DNA of 27,394 bases from an uncultured Bacteroidales bacterium (GCA_937907165.1 CALCUH010000163.1:1-27394), one strand, 5' to 3'; counted from the first letter of the stretch, positions 1 through 8,212 are shown. Numbers and translations are program-made. Notes: a model not told the origin generated them from the sequence alone.

Positions 1-11
1 GGGAAATTAAA

Positions 12-59
12 GTAGGGGCAACCCTCGTGGTTGTCCATCCATTTGTGGTTACCCATCCA
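12..59. repeat. Intergenic hairpin plus 18-bp-period direct repeat
   Basis: GGGCAACC at 16-23 pairs with GGTTGTCC at 29-36 (8 bp with one G-T pair, 5-nt loop). The right arm is also the start of a direct repeat: a 15-bp unit at 27-41 recurs at 45-59 with two differences. Short hairpins of this kind are common between genes in Bacteroidales. The element may be a dispersed palindromic repeat or the terminator region of a gene to the left of the window. Its function is not known. Confidence 0.4.
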
Positions 60-129
60 CGTTAAATTCAGCGCAACTCGCAAAATCGTTTTTTATTGTG
101 TCCTGTTGATAAAAAAATACTTTGATTTT

Positions 130-159
130 TTGTTTTCCTAAATCTAGATGTTATCTTTG
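130..159 (+). promoter_or_regulatory. Bacteroidota-type promoter of the small secreted protein gene
   Basis: The -7 box TATCTTTG lies at 152-159 and fits the consensus TAnnTTTG. A TTG at 130-132 lies 19 bp upstream. Transcription would begin near 164, which places an in-frame ATG at 148 upstream of the transcript and so favours the ATG at 178. Confidence 0.6.
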
Positions 160-177
160 CATCAAAAGTGGGGGATT

Positions 178-504
178 ATGAAGAAGATATTCACTTACAT
201 ATTATTGGCTTTTGCTCTGATGCAACCGGCGTTGTCTTTCGCTCAGTCCGAGAAGAACGCTCCGATTGTACGTGACGAGCAGTCTGCGGAGAAGGTGAGT
301 GCTATTGTCGTTAGCGTCTCCGACAACTACTTGTATCTTTCCGGCGTGAAGGAGGGAACCAAGGTGGAGGTGATGAATATGTTGGGTGTCTCCGTCCTCT
401 CTTTCGAAACTGCCAATCCGGAGGAAAAAATCGCATTGAACCTCAGAAAGGGTTTCTATGTGGTGAAGATTGAAAATATCGTTCAACGTTTTGTAATCAA
501 ATAA
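178..504 (+). CDS. Small secreted protein with sorting-domain-like C-terminus
   Basis: This 108-residue protein begins with a signal peptide (MKKIFTYILLAFALMQPALS, followed by FAQ) and then has a single beta-rich domain of about 70 residues. The pattern in that domain (KVEVMNMLGVSVLS, then a hydrophobic strand, then KGFYVVKIEN, ending RFVIK) is that of the C-terminal sorting domains of type IX secretion substrates and of the related small DUF3244-like secreted proteins of Bacteroidota. No separate cargo domain is present, so it is either a stand-alone domain protein or a remnant of a larger one. The start was chosen at 178 because the upstream ATG at 148 lies before the predicted transcription start. 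A GTG-started membrane protein follows after 8 nt, so the two are probably co-transcribed. The exact role is unknown. Confidence 0.7.
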   Translation: MKKIFTYILLAFALMQPALSFAQSEKNAPIVRDEQSAEKVSAIVVSVSDNYLYLSGVKEGTKVEVMNMLGVSVLSFETANPEEKIALNLRKGFYVVKIENIVQRFVIK

Positions 505-512
505 TTTTTGTT

Positions 513-1721
513 GTGAAGCATTTTTTGCTGTCGCTCTTGTTGTTCGTCGTGGCTACGTTCTCTATGAATGCGTCGACGAAAATCAGTGTGCTCACAACCT
601 TCCCGTGCGACAAGGAGGTTTACACTGTTTGGGGACATACCGCTGTGCTGGTCAACACGGGGAACGGATTTACTGTCTATAATTATGGCGTGTTCGATTT
701 CTCCGACGATTTCGTTTATAAGTTCGTTTCGGGACAGACCGATTATTGCCTCGATACCGACGATATGGGCGTTACCTTGCAGGAGATCTTCTGGAAGGAT
801 TCTTACGCATATATCCAAGACTTGAACCTTACCGACGAGGAGGCGGAGCGTGTGCGCTTGGCGCTGGAGGAGAACCTCAAGCCTGAGAACCGTGTTTACC
901 GCTATAAATTCTTCTCGGATAACTGCGCGACTCGTCCCCGCCGTCTCTTCGAACGCTGCGTGGCGGGCATCTCTTATGCGCCTGTCAACAATCAGAATAG
1001 TTACCGCGACAATATACACGAGCTTTGCGCCAACATGCCTTGGCTGCGTGTGGGCATCGATTTTTGTTTGGGGTCTGACGCCGACAAGGCGATTCCCGAC
1101 TCTATGGTGACTTATTTGCCGACGGCTCTCCTGACTTGTTTGGATTCGGCTCGTATTTCCGCTCCTGACGGAAGCGTCCGTCCGCTGGTCTCCCGCAAGA
1201 ATGCGCTTTGGAAACCGCAACGCGCGTCTTTCCACGAGGAGAATTTCGTCACGACTCCGATGTTCCCATGCCTTATGGTGCTGGCGGTCTCGCTCTTGGC
1301 GTTCGCCTTAGTGGTGTGGCGCTCTTCCGCGGCGTTCGCCCGAATCTGGGGTAGCCTCTTCTTCCTTGTGGTGGGGCTGATGGGCGCGCTCCTTTTCTTC
1401 CTGATTTTCATCTCTACGCACGAATGTACCTCCCCGAACTTCAACCTGATGTGGGCGAACCCTATCCATTTGGTCGTGGCGGGCGTTTTGGCGCTGGGCG
1501 CGAAGAATAAATTCGCGGAGACGACGATCTTGGTGGACGCGGGCTTCTGCCTTCTCTACCTCTTCTTGATCGCGCTGCTGCCGCAAAGCTCCTGTTGGGA
1601 ATTTATATTGGTGACGTTGGCTTTGATTGTCAGCGAAATAGCTTATCTTTGGAAGGTTGATTCCGGAATTTTCGGTTTTTTAAATAAAAAATCGCTTTCG
1701 GATAAACAACCAATTAAATAA
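513..1721 (+). CDS. DUF4105 (Lnb N-terminal-like) membrane protein
   Basis: This 402-residue protein has a signal peptide (residues 1-20), a periplasmic DUF4105/Lnb_N-type domain (about 23-180) and five predicted membrane helices (about 250-269, 279-301, 315-331, 338-356, 362-381). The diagnostic family motifs are VWGHTAV (39-45), YNYGVFDF (56-63) and YRYKFFSDNCATRPRR (129-144), the last containing Cys138. In Firmicutes, Lnb proteins remodel lipoprotein acylation, and this domain is their N-terminal periplasmic part. Whether the Bacteroidota proteins do the same is unproven. The start is a GTG, 8 nt after the stop of the preceding small secreted protein, which suggests an operon. The family assignment is firm but the enzymatic role is an inference. 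Confidence 0.8.
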   Translation: MKHFLLSLLLFVVATFSMNASTKISVLTTFPCDKEVYTVWGHTAVLVNTGNGFTVYNYGVFDFSDDFVYKFVSGQTDYCLDTDDMGVTLQEIFWKDSYAYIQDLNLTDEEAERVRLALEENLKPENRVYRYKFFSDNCATRPRRLFERCVAGISYAPVNNQNSYRDNIHELCANMPWLRVGIDFCLGSDADKAIPDSMVTYLPTALLTCLDSARISAPDGSVRPLVSRKNALWKPQRASFHEENFVTTPMFPCLMVLAVSLLAFALVVWRSSAAFARIWGSLFFLVVGLMGALLFFLIFISTHECTSPNFNLMWANPIHLVVAGVLALGAKNKFAETTILVDAGFCLLYLFLIALLPQSSCWEFILVTLALIVSEIAYLWKVDSGIFGFLNKKSLSDKQPIK

Positions 1722-1726
1722 AAAAG

Positions 1727-1734
1727 TAAATTTG
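1727..1734 (+). promoter_or_regulatory. Promoter -7 box for the tiny lipoprotein pair
   Basis: TAAATTTG fits TAnnTTTG exactly and lies 36 bp before the ATG at 1770. No convincing TTG is seen at the usual distance upstream, so the call rests on the -7 box alone. Confidence 0.4.
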
Positions 1735-1769
1735 CGGTATTGATTGGAAACTATATAATTTGATACACA

Positions 1770-1898
1770 ATGAGAACAATTAAGATGATTATCGCAGCTG
1801 CATTATTGCTATTGGCAATGAGCGCTTGCAAGCAACAACTTTGTCCCGGTTACGGTAATATGCACACTGAGGTGATTGAACTTCAACAGAATGCGTAA
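1770..1898 (+). CDS. Tiny lipoprotein, 42 residues
   Basis: The ORF encodes a 42-residue protein with a short charged N-terminus (MRTIK), a hydrophobic stretch (MIIAAALLLLAM) and a lipobox-like SAC with the Cys at position 20, so it is expected to be lipidated by the signal peptidase II pathway. The remaining 22 residues contain a CPGYG motif, seen in many tiny Bacteroidota lipoproteins of unknown role. A matching -7 box lies 36 bp upstream. Its 3' end overlaps the start of another tiny lipoprotein gene by 8 nt in a different frame, suggesting translational coupling. No function can be assigned. Confidence 0.6.
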   Translation: MRTIKMIIAAALLLLAMSACKQQLCPGYGNMHTEVIELQQNA

Positions 1899-1992
1899 TT
1901 TTCTTTTGAAATATATCAAATTAGTCTTGACGCTGATCATCTTGGCGGTGGTCGTGGTGTCATGTAAATCGTCGTCGTGCGGTTGCTTCTGA
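1891..1992 (+). CDS. Tiny lipoprotein, 33 residues
   Basis: The ATG lies inside the last codons of the preceding tiny lipoprotein gene, in a different frame. The 33-residue product has a basic N-terminus (MRNFLLKYIK), a hydrophobic segment and a lipobox VVSC with Cys25, leaving a mature tail of only about nine residues rich in Ser and Cys (CKSSSCGCF). Two overlapping genes that both encode signal-lipobox peptides are unlikely to be chance, but a mature product this short is unusual. It could be a lysis-like, signalling or envelope-stress peptide; nothing in the sequence decides this. Confidence 0.5.
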   Translation: MRNFLLKYIKLVLTLIILAVVVVSCKSSSCGCF

Positions 1993-2084
1993 CCGTTCGC
2001 CGCGGTTTCTTGTGGACTGATGTGTGGATTGAAGCATATATAATTAATTGAGGATTTTTTGTTTAACATAAATAATAGTTTAAA

Positions 2085-3113
2085 ATGGTAAAAGTTGCTA
2101 TTAATGGTTTCGGACGTATTGGTCGTCTTGCATTCCGTCAAATGTTTGAGGCAGATGGTTATGAAGTAGTTGCAATCAACGACTTGACTAGCCCTGCAAT
2201 GTTGGCTCACCTTTTGAAGTATGATACTGCACAAGGCGGTTTCTGCGGTAAGTTCGGTGAGGGAAAACACACTGTATCTTCAACTGAGGATTCTATCATC
2301 GTTGACGGCAAAGAAATCAAGATCTCTAAAGAGGCTGACGCTAACAACTGCCCATGGGCTAAATACAATGTAGACGTTGTATTGGAATGTACTGGTTTCT
2401 ACACTGCAAAAGATAAGGCACAAGCTCATATCAACGCTGGTGCAAAGAAAGTCGTTATCTCTGCTCCTGCAGGAAATGACCTTCCTACTATCGTTTTCAA
2501 CGTTAACCACAAGACTTTGACTAAGAACGATAACATCATCTCAGCTGCTTCTTGTACTACTAACTGCTTGGCTCCTATGGCTGCAGCTTTGAACAAGTTC
2601 GCTCCAATTCAATCAGGTATCATGTCAACTATCCACGCTTACACTGGCGACCAAATGATTCTTGACGGTCCTCAACGTAAGGGTGATCTTCGTCGTTCTC
2701 GTGCAGGTGCGATGAACATCGTTCCTAACTCAACTGGTGCTGCTAAGGCTATCGGTTTGGTTATCCCTGAATTGAACGGTAAGTTGATCGGTTCTGCTCA
2801 ACGTATCCCTACTCCAACAGGTTCTACTACTATCTTGATCGCTGTTGTTAAGGGTAAAGATATCACTAAAGAGGGTATCAACGCTGCTATGAAGGCTGCT
2901 CAAACTGAGTCTTACGGTTATACTGAGGATCAAATCGTTTCTTCCGATATCATCGGTATGAAGTTCGGTTCTTTGTTTGACGCTACTCAAACAATGGTTT
3001 CTAAGATCGACGACGATACTTACCAAGTTCAAGTCGTTTCTTGGTACGATAACGAGAACTCTTATACTTCTCAAATGGTTAGAACTATTAAGTACTTCGC
3101 AGAGAACTGCTAA
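2085..3113 (+). CDS. gap: Glyceraldehyde-3-phosphate dehydrogenase, type I
   Basis: This cytosolic glycolytic enzyme oxidises glyceraldehyde 3-phosphate to 1,3-bisphosphoglycerate. At 342 residues it has the usual length. The N-terminal NAD-binding fold starts with INGFGRIGR (6-14), and Asp33 in the NDL motif favours NAD over NADP. The catalytic Cys157 lies in SAASCTTNCLAP and the catalytic His184 in STIHAYTGDQ. The conserved C-terminal motif WYDNENSY is present. Codon use is strongly biased, as expected for a highly expressed gene. It is monocistronic, with its own terminator just downstream. The upstream 90 bp contain no perfect promoter box. Confidence 0.97.
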   Translation: MVKVAINGFGRIGRLAFRQMFEADGYEVVAINDLTSPAMLAHLLKYDTAQGGFCGKFGEGKHTVSSTEDSIIVDGKEIKISKEADANNCPWAKYNVDVVLECTGFYTAKDKAQAHINAGAKKVVISAPAGNDLPTIVFNVNHKTLTKNDNIISAASCTTNCLAPMAAALNKFAPIQSGIMSTIHAYTGDQMILDGPQRKGDLRRSRAGAMNIVPNSTGAAKAIGLVIPELNGKLIGSAQRIPTPTGSTTILIAVVKGKDITKEGINAAMKAAQTESYGYTEDQIVSSDIIGMKFGSLFDATQTMVSKIDDDTYQVQVVSWYDNENSYTSQMVRTIKYFAENC

Positions 3114-3134
3114 TTCTTAATAATCATAACTTCT

Positions 3135-3165
3135 AAAAGCCCGGGCTTCTGCTCGGGCTTTTTTT
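3135..3165 (+). terminator. Rho-independent terminator after gap
   Basis: AAAAGCCCG pairs with CGGGCTTTT across a loop of about 10 nt, and the right arm runs into seven T residues. It lies 22 bp after the gap stop codon. Confidence 0.85.
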
Positions 3166-3194
3166 ATGCCTGCATTTTTTTCATCCCCGCTTGC

Positions 3195-3223
3195 TTGACT
3201 CCTGCATGTTTTCCCTATTTTTG
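3195..3223 (+). promoter_or_regulatory. Bacteroidota-type promoter of the LRR lipoprotein gene
   Basis: The -7 box TATTTTTG (3216-3223) fits the consensus, with TTG at 3195-3197 and an 18-bp spacer. The predicted transcript start is about 40 nt before the ATG at 3272. Confidence 0.55.
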
Positions 3224-3271
3224 TATGATATTTGATAACGACGTCATTCCTCTAATGAATTATTGATTCTT

Positions 3272-4705
3272 ATGAAAAGATTAGCTCTCCTCTTGTTGCC
3301 GCTTATGGCATCTCTCTTGTCGCTCCCTTGCTGCAACTCCGATTCGAAGGGTAAGAACAGCGCAATTGTTTCACATGACTCTAGCGCGGATGATTCTTTT
3401 GATCGCTATTCGGATTTGGATTATGAGGTGACCGATACTTTTGTCGAATGCGCTTATTTTTCTCGTGACTTGAAGATATTAACTTCTTATTATGGCGGTT
3501 GCTCGAGCTCTTATCATGTTCCTGAGGGCACTGAAATAATCGCTCCCGGGGCGTTCCGTAATACCTCTTTGAATGAGGTCGTTTTCCCAAAAGGATTGAA
3601 AAGAATTGGGGGAGCCGCTTTCTGCGAGTCGGAGGTGCGCCGAGTCGTCTTTTCGGAAGGACCCTTGGTGATTGGTGACTCCGCCTTCTTCTGGTGCTCC
3701 CATCTGAACGAGCTTGTCCTTGCGGAAGGTCTTGACTCTATTGGCCATTTGGCGTTCAGGTCTTGTGACTCTTTACTCAGTTTCAAACTGCCTGCTTCTG
3801 TCCGTTTTATTGGCGTCGAAGCCTTCCATAGTGGTTCTTTTGAGTCGGAATTTGATGAGGAGCGTCAAGAAGAGGCGCGATATGTTGAAATTCCCTCAAA
3901 CTCTAAGTTGGAGAGTGTGGGGTATAAGGGGTTGAGAGGTCCCGATACCTTTTATGTCCCTAAGTATATGGATCCGACTTCCATCACTTGGGCGATAGGT
4001 CATCCTTACTTTATTGTCGACAAGAATCACCCCTCTCTGTCGAGCGAGGAGGGGGTGCTCTATAGTAAAGATAAAAAGACGTTGTTGTCGGTTCCGAGAG
4101 AAATGGAGGGCGTTTATACCATGCCTAATAGCGTGACGGCGATTGATGAAAATGCTTTTTATCAGAACGATGTGCTCGAAAAATTGGTGCTTAGTCCTAA
4201 CCTTGATTCCCTTGAGGAGGAGTTCGTTATCTTTGGATCTTTCACCGCACTTCAGGACATTGTCTTGCCTAGTAAAAATGAGAAGTTTTGTACGGTGGAT
4301 GGTGTGCTTTTTAATGCTGATACTACTGTTTTAATCTGCTATCCTGCCGGTAAAATGCTCAATGAGTATTGGATGCCTAAGTCGGTTCGCGAAATAGGCT
4401 ATGGGGCGTTTTATGGATGTTCCACGAAAAAATTAGTTATACAAAGCGATATTAAGAAAATAGGTCCTGATGCGTTTTATGATATGAGAGAATTGGAGAG
4501 AGTCGATATCTTGGAACCTGTGGAAGATTTCATATATTCATTTGATCTTGAAGGGGAATGTAAGTGGTGCGGCAGTGTGAAGCAAGTCTATCTTCATTCC
4601 AACACGAAGGAGAATCTCCCTGAAATTGAGAGTTTCGGAGGTCAAATCTTTCTTTACGACGAATCTACGGACGGGTTTGAGGAATATCTCCGTGATGCTG
4701 AATGA
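3272..4705 (+). CDS. BspA-type leucine-rich repeat lipoprotein
   Basis: This 477-residue protein starts with a lipoprotein signal (MKRLALLLLPLMASLLSLPC, then a second Cys) and then carries two blocks of LRR_5/BspA-type repeats. The repeats show the pattern of I-x-x-x-A-F followed by V-x-F/L-P and L-x-x-I-G-x-x-A-F, for example IAPGAFRNTSLNEVVFP and RIGGAAFCESEVRRVVF. The blocks fall at about residues 85-200 and 265-430, separated by a segment without clear repeats. Such proteins are surface exposed in Bacteroidales and are often linked to adhesion or protein binding. A TTG 9 nt upstream could serve as start, but the ATG at 3272 gives the better signal peptide. The gene has its own promoter. 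The precise ligand is unknown. Confidence 0.85.
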   Translation: MKRLALLLLPLMASLLSLPCCNSDSKGKNSAIVSHDSSADDSFDRYSDLDYEVTDTFVECAYFSRDLKILTSYYGGCSSSYHVPEGTEIIAPGAFRNTSLNEVVFPKGLKRIGGAAFCESEVRRVVFSEGPLVIGDSAFFWCSHLNELVLAEGLDSIGHLAFRSCDSLLSFKLPASVRFIGVEAFHSGSFESEFDEERQEEARYVEIPSNSKLESVGYKGLRGPDTFYVPKYMDPTSITWAIGHPYFIVDKNHPSLSSEEGVLYSKDKKTLLSVPREMEGVYTMPNSVTAIDENAFYQNDVLEKLVLSPNLDSLEEEFVIFGSFTALQDIVLPSKNEKFCTVDGVLFNADTTVLICYPAGKMLNEYWMPKSVREIGYGAFYGCSTKKLVIQSDIKKIGPDAFYDMRELERVDILEPVEDFIYSFDLEGECKWCGSVKQVYLHSNTKENLPEIESFGGQIFLYDESTDGFEEYLRDAE

Positions 4706-4734
4706 CGCGTGTGTGACTGTTTTTTTGCATTGTT

Positions 4735-4752
4735 AGGGAACGTCTCTTCCCT
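4735..4752. terminator. Possible bidirectional terminator between convergent genes
   Basis: AGGGAA and TTCCCT form a 6-bp stem with a 6-nt loop between the stops of two convergent genes. A T-rich stretch follows on the + side. The stem is short, so the call is weak. Confidence 0.35.
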
Positions 4753-4757
4753 TTGTT

Positions 4758-6137
4758 TCACGCTGTTTTCTTGAGTCTCAGTCTGCTCAGACTGATGAAG
4801 CAGGCGGCCAACGCTACGGCTGATCCCGCCCAAAGTGCCGTGTGTGGTGCTTCGCTTCCGAAGAGGTGGAAGAGGAGGGCTACGAGCGTGGCGCCCGTGG
4901 TCTGTCCGATGAGGCGGGCCATGGCGAGCATGCCGCTGGCGCTTCCGCTACGGTTCATGGGAGCGGAGGTGATGAGCACGTTGTTGTTGGGCGATTGGAA
5001 GATGCCGAAGCCGAAACCGCAGCACATGAGCCGCCAGATGACGTCTCCGTAGCTTGGTTGGTCGGGTAGGAGTGCCAACGCGCCTATGCCGAAGGAGAGG
5101 AGCGCCAAGCCTATTCCGCCCAGTTTGCCTGCGTCCACCTTGCCGATGAGCGAGCCCGCCAGGGGTGCCGCGACGAGTATGGAGAGGGGCCATGCTGAGA
5201 AGAGGAGTCCGGTCTCCGATTCGGAGAGCCCGTAGGTGTTTTCGAAGAGGAAGGGGATGGAGACCATGGCGAGCATCTGCGCCGTGAACGAGGCGACGCT
5301 GGTCAGCACCGAGAGGCTGAAGAGCGGGATGCGCAGCAGGTCGACGGGCAGGAGCGGGTATTGCAGGTTGAGCTGCCGTCTCAGGTAGAGAAAGCCCACC
5401 GCAGCGCAGACGATGGCGGTGCCGATGATGGTGGAGGTGCTGAAGTCGTGCGAGAAGCCCTGCACGATGAGGATGAGCGAGCCGAAGAAGAGGGCGTTCA
5501 TCACCATGTCCAGCTTAGGCACATGTCGCTCGTTGAGCCGCACCACATTGCCCGGCAAGGCTTTGATACCCATCGCGACCGCCAAGACGCCTATGGGCAG
5601 GTTGATGAGGAAGAGCCAGTGCCACGAGAGGTTCGTGAGGATGAGGGCGGCGAGGGAAGGCGCCAGCACGGAGGCGATGGCGACCAGTGTGGCGTTGAGA
5701 CCGATGCCTTTGCCCAGCCACCGTTTCGGGTAGGAGAGGCGGAGGAGGGTCATGTTGATGGACATCATAGCGGAGGCGCCGACGCCCTGCAGCATACGGC
5801 TCGCCACGAGCGTGAGGAAGTCATGCGAGAAGGCGCAGGCTAATGACGCGATGGTGAAGACGGAGAGGCCGGCGAGGTAGACCCGTTTGTAGGAGAAGAT
5901 CTCGCCGATGGTGGACATGGCGAGGAGGCACATGATGATGGCGAGTTGGTAGCCGTTGACGATCCAGATGGTGTCCGCTTCGGAGAGGTGCATGTTGACG
6001 GAGAGGGAAGGCAGTGCGATGTTCATGATGTTGACGTCCAGCACTGCCACGGTGACGCCCAACGACACGGTCATCACCGAGAAGATTCTGCGGGTCAAAG
6101 GGAGCCCGTCGTATTCCGTTGCTTTGCTATTGTCCAT
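4758..6137 (-). CDS. MFS multidrug exporter, DHA2-like
   Basis: This 459-residue major facilitator is predicted to sit in the inner membrane and export drugs or other small molecules by proton antiport. Family signatures are LDVNIMNIALPSL (33-45), WIVNGYQLA (58-66) and SRMLQGVGASAMM (113-125), all typical of the DHA2/EmrB branch. Hydrophobic segments occur along the full length, and the C-terminus is a short basic tail. DHA2 members usually have 14 helices; at 459 residues this one is on the short side and could have 12-14. The gene stands alone, convergent with the LRR gene, with a perfect -7 box upstream. The transported substrate cannot be predicted. Confidence 0.9.
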   Translation of the reverse strand: MDNSKATEYDGLPLTRRIFSVMTVSLGVTVAVLDVNIMNIALPSLSVNMHLSEADTIWIVNGYQLAIIMCLLAMSTIGEIFSYKRVYLAGLSVFTIASLACAFSHDFLTLVASRMLQGVGASAMMSINMTLLRLSYPKRWLGKGIGLNATLVAIASVLAPSLAALILTNLSWHWLFLINLPIGVLAVAMGIKALPGNVVRLNERHVPKLDMVMNALFFGSLILIVQGFSHDFSTSTIIGTAIVCAAVGFLYLRRQLNLQYPLLPVDLLRIPLFSLSVLTSVASFTAQMLAMVSIPFLFENTYGLSESETGLLFSAWPLSILVAAPLAGSLIGKVDAGKLGGIGLALLSFGIGALALLPDQPSYGDVIWRLMCCGFGFGIFQSPNNNVLITSAPMNRSGSASGMLAMARLIGQTTGATLVALLFHLFGSEAPHTALWAGSAVALAACFISLSRLRLKKTA

Positions 6138-6174
6138 TTGCTACGCGTTTTTTAAGCTTGTATGAAAAAGTCTG

Positions 6175-6182
6175 CAAAGGTA
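6175..6182 (-). promoter_or_regulatory. Promoter -7 box of the MFS gene
   Basis: On the minus strand this reads TACCTTTG followed by CA, matching TAnnTTTG. It lies 38 bp before the start codon at 6137. No clear TTG is found at the expected upstream distance. Confidence 0.5.
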
Positions 6183-6372
6183 GGGAATTTTGGGGAGTCT
6201 GCATTGGGTGGAATATCCAACGTGTGTTAACAATGTTAAATGATGGCGGATATGGAGGTTCGATGGTGTGCGTGATGTGTGTTGGAATATGATAGAATGA
6301 TGAAATTGTTTGTTTATGGTGGGGTGGAGAATTGTAATGCAGGAATATAAGGATTTCATAATATTAAATCTT
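6183..6372. other. Intergenic region between MFS gene and CRISPR array
   Basis: This is about 190 bp without a credible gene. An open frame here on the minus strand is short, has no family resemblance and no ribosome binding site. The segment receives any read-through from the distal end of the CRISPR array. Confidence 0.5.
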
Positions 6373-6391
6373 TTAAAATTAGGCGTTAGCC
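6373..6391 (-). repeat. Truncated terminal CRISPR repeat
   Basis: Only 19 bp of the 36-bp repeat remain here: the part that comes first in the transcript. The Cas12a stem-loop half is replaced by unrelated sequence. The last spacer (6392-6419) still has an intact handle before it, so it should still yield a crRNA, but nothing beyond it can. Confidence 0.9.
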
Positions 6392-8051
6392 CAGAGCGAT
6401 TTTTGAGGGATTAGTTCCCATCTACAATAGTAGAAATTAAAATTAGGCGTTAGCCAATTACAAATTCAAAGAGAATTACAAGAATCTACAATAGTAGAAA
6501 TTAAAATTAGGCGTTAGCCATATCCAACATAAAGAACATTGCTTTTTATCTACAATAGTAGAAATTAAAATTAGGCGTTAGCCAGCGTCAAGCTACTTCA
6601 GAGCGAAATGATCTACAATAGTAGAAATTAAAATTAGGCGTTAGCCTTTTAATTTTTACGAAGAACCTAATAATATCTACAATAGTAGAAATTAAAATTA
6701 GGCGTTAGCCATACAAAGTTACTTACATAAGTACAAATCGATCTACAATAGTAGAAATTAAAATTAGGCGTTAGCCGAACGTAACTCTGTCCTTATATCC
6801 GCAAATCTACAATAGTAGAAATTAAAATTAGGCGTTAGCCTATGTCGAGTCGATCAGCGAAGTACAAAAAATCTACAATAGTAGAAATTAAAATTAGGCG
6901 TTAGCCTTTGTATATTAAAATTAGTACTCTCTTTATCTACAATAGTAGAAATTAAAATTAGGCGTTAGCCGTTTGATAACCGCTTCATCAGTAGAATAAT
7001 CTACAATAGTAGAAATTAAAATTAGGCGTTAGCCACGTCATAGCGTCGGACGGAACGTACACATCTACAATAGTAGAAATTAAAATTAGGCGTTAGCCGA
7101 CGGAACGCATACGGCTATTTTGGAGATATCTACAATAGTAGAAATTAAAATTAGGCGTTAGCCACGAATTGTATTGTCAGGGATACCTCTTATCTACAAT
7201 AGTAGAAATTAAAATTAGGCGTTAGCCATAATTTGTTTCTGTTCGATTTTTGCTGATCTACAATAGTAGAAATTAAAATTAGGCGTTAGCCCAACATACG
7301 AGGTCAATTCCAGCAGTTGATCTACAATAGTAGAAATTAAAATTAGGCGTTAGCCCGTCTAACTGTTTAGCGTAATCGCTCAATCTACAATAGTAGAAAT
7401 TAAAATTAGGCGTTAGCCATTTTGGAAACAACGTTATGATGTTCTCATCTACAATAGTAGAAATTAAAATTAGGCGTTAGCCAGAGCAGTCTAAATCAGT
7501 CACTATAACCATCTACAATAGTAGAAATTAAAATTAGGCGTTAGCCGAGTACTACAGCGGAGAGCATAAGAAATCTACAATAGTAGAAATTAAAATTAGG
7601 CGTTAGCCGAATTGCCCAACTGACGTTCGATTATAATCTACAATAGTAGAAATTAAAATTAGGCGTTAGCCTTTTAATTCATTCAGACAATAAAACAACA
7701 TCTACAATAGTAGAAATTAAAATTAGGCGTTAGCCTTCACCGCTTATGTCTTTATAAACGTTGATCTACAATAGTAGAAATTAAAATTAGGCGTTAGCCA
7801 TTTGGACAAGATTTCATAAACACAATAATCTACAATAGTAGAAATTAAAATTAGGCGTTAGCCTTGCGTTTGATAGTGAGCGCATACTTTATCTACAATA
7901 GTAGAAATTAAAATTAGGCGTTAGCCATTTTATACCTAACTTCCATGAGCTTAATCTACAATAGTAGAAATTAAAATTAGGCGTTAGCCATGAAGAAATT
8001 CAAAGACAGATACATATCTACAATAGTAGAAATTAAAATTAGGCGTTAGCC
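6373..8051 (-). CRISPR. Type V-A CRISPR array, 26 repeats and 26 spacers plus a truncated terminal repeat
   Basis: Twenty-six 36-bp repeats, identical as far as I read them, start at 6420 and end at 8051. They alternate with 26 spacers of 26-30 bp (mostly 28). Read on the minus strand the repeat begins GGCTAACGCC and ends with the Cas12a handle AATTTCTACTATTGTAGAT, whose TCTAC and GTAGA arms form the pseudoknot stem-loop recognised and processed by Cas12a. The array is therefore transcribed on the minus strand, the same as the cas genes, with the newest spacers expected near 8051. The number and uniformity of the repeats suggest a long-active adaptive system. I matched no spacer to any known target. 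Confidence 0.99.
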
Positions 8052-8212
8052 TATAACTATCTGCAAAGGTAATATAATTCCTTAGTAATCAATAATATTT
8101 CAAAGATCTTTTGCCCACTAATTATCCCCCCATAAAACATAATGATTGTTTAATGTGTTGGTAATTAAATGAGTATGACGACGTTGGCGAATGTTAAGAC
8201 TTACATCTGCAT
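8052..8212 (-). promoter_or_regulatory. CRISPR leader
   Basis: This 161-bp AT-rich stretch lies between the cas2 stop and the first repeat. It contains no ORF. Its position and the minus-strand promoter near its array end identify it as the leader, where transcription starts and new spacers are expected to be inserted. Confidence 0.8.
8064..8092 (-). promoter_or_regulatory. Array promoter in the leader
   Basis: On the minus strand, TTG (8090-8092), an 18-bp spacer and TACCTTTG (8064-8071) match the Bacteroidota promoter consensus. Transcription would begin about 5-8 bases before the first repeat at 8051, giving a pre-crRNA with almost no leader RNA. Confidence 0.65.

Noticed and set aside
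483..1235. 250-codon minus-strand ORF opposite the DUF4105 gene
   Set aside because: It overlaps a family-supported gene completely, has an Arg/His-rich composition typical of shadow frames and no ribosome binding site.
1809..2270. 153-codon minus-strand ORF across the gap promoter region
   Set aside because: It overlaps gap and the tiny lipoprotein genes on the other strand and shows no protein family features.
5361..6155. Several plus-strand ORFs of 69-160 codons opposite the MFS gene
   Set aside because: Their composition (runs of Asp, Glu, Gly and His) is that of the antisense of a membrane protein gene; no independent evidence.
7035..7127. Two spacers (7035-7062 and 7099-7127) sharing GACGGAACG
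   Set aside because: Nine matching bases between two of 26 spacers are not enough to claim a common source; the flanks differ.
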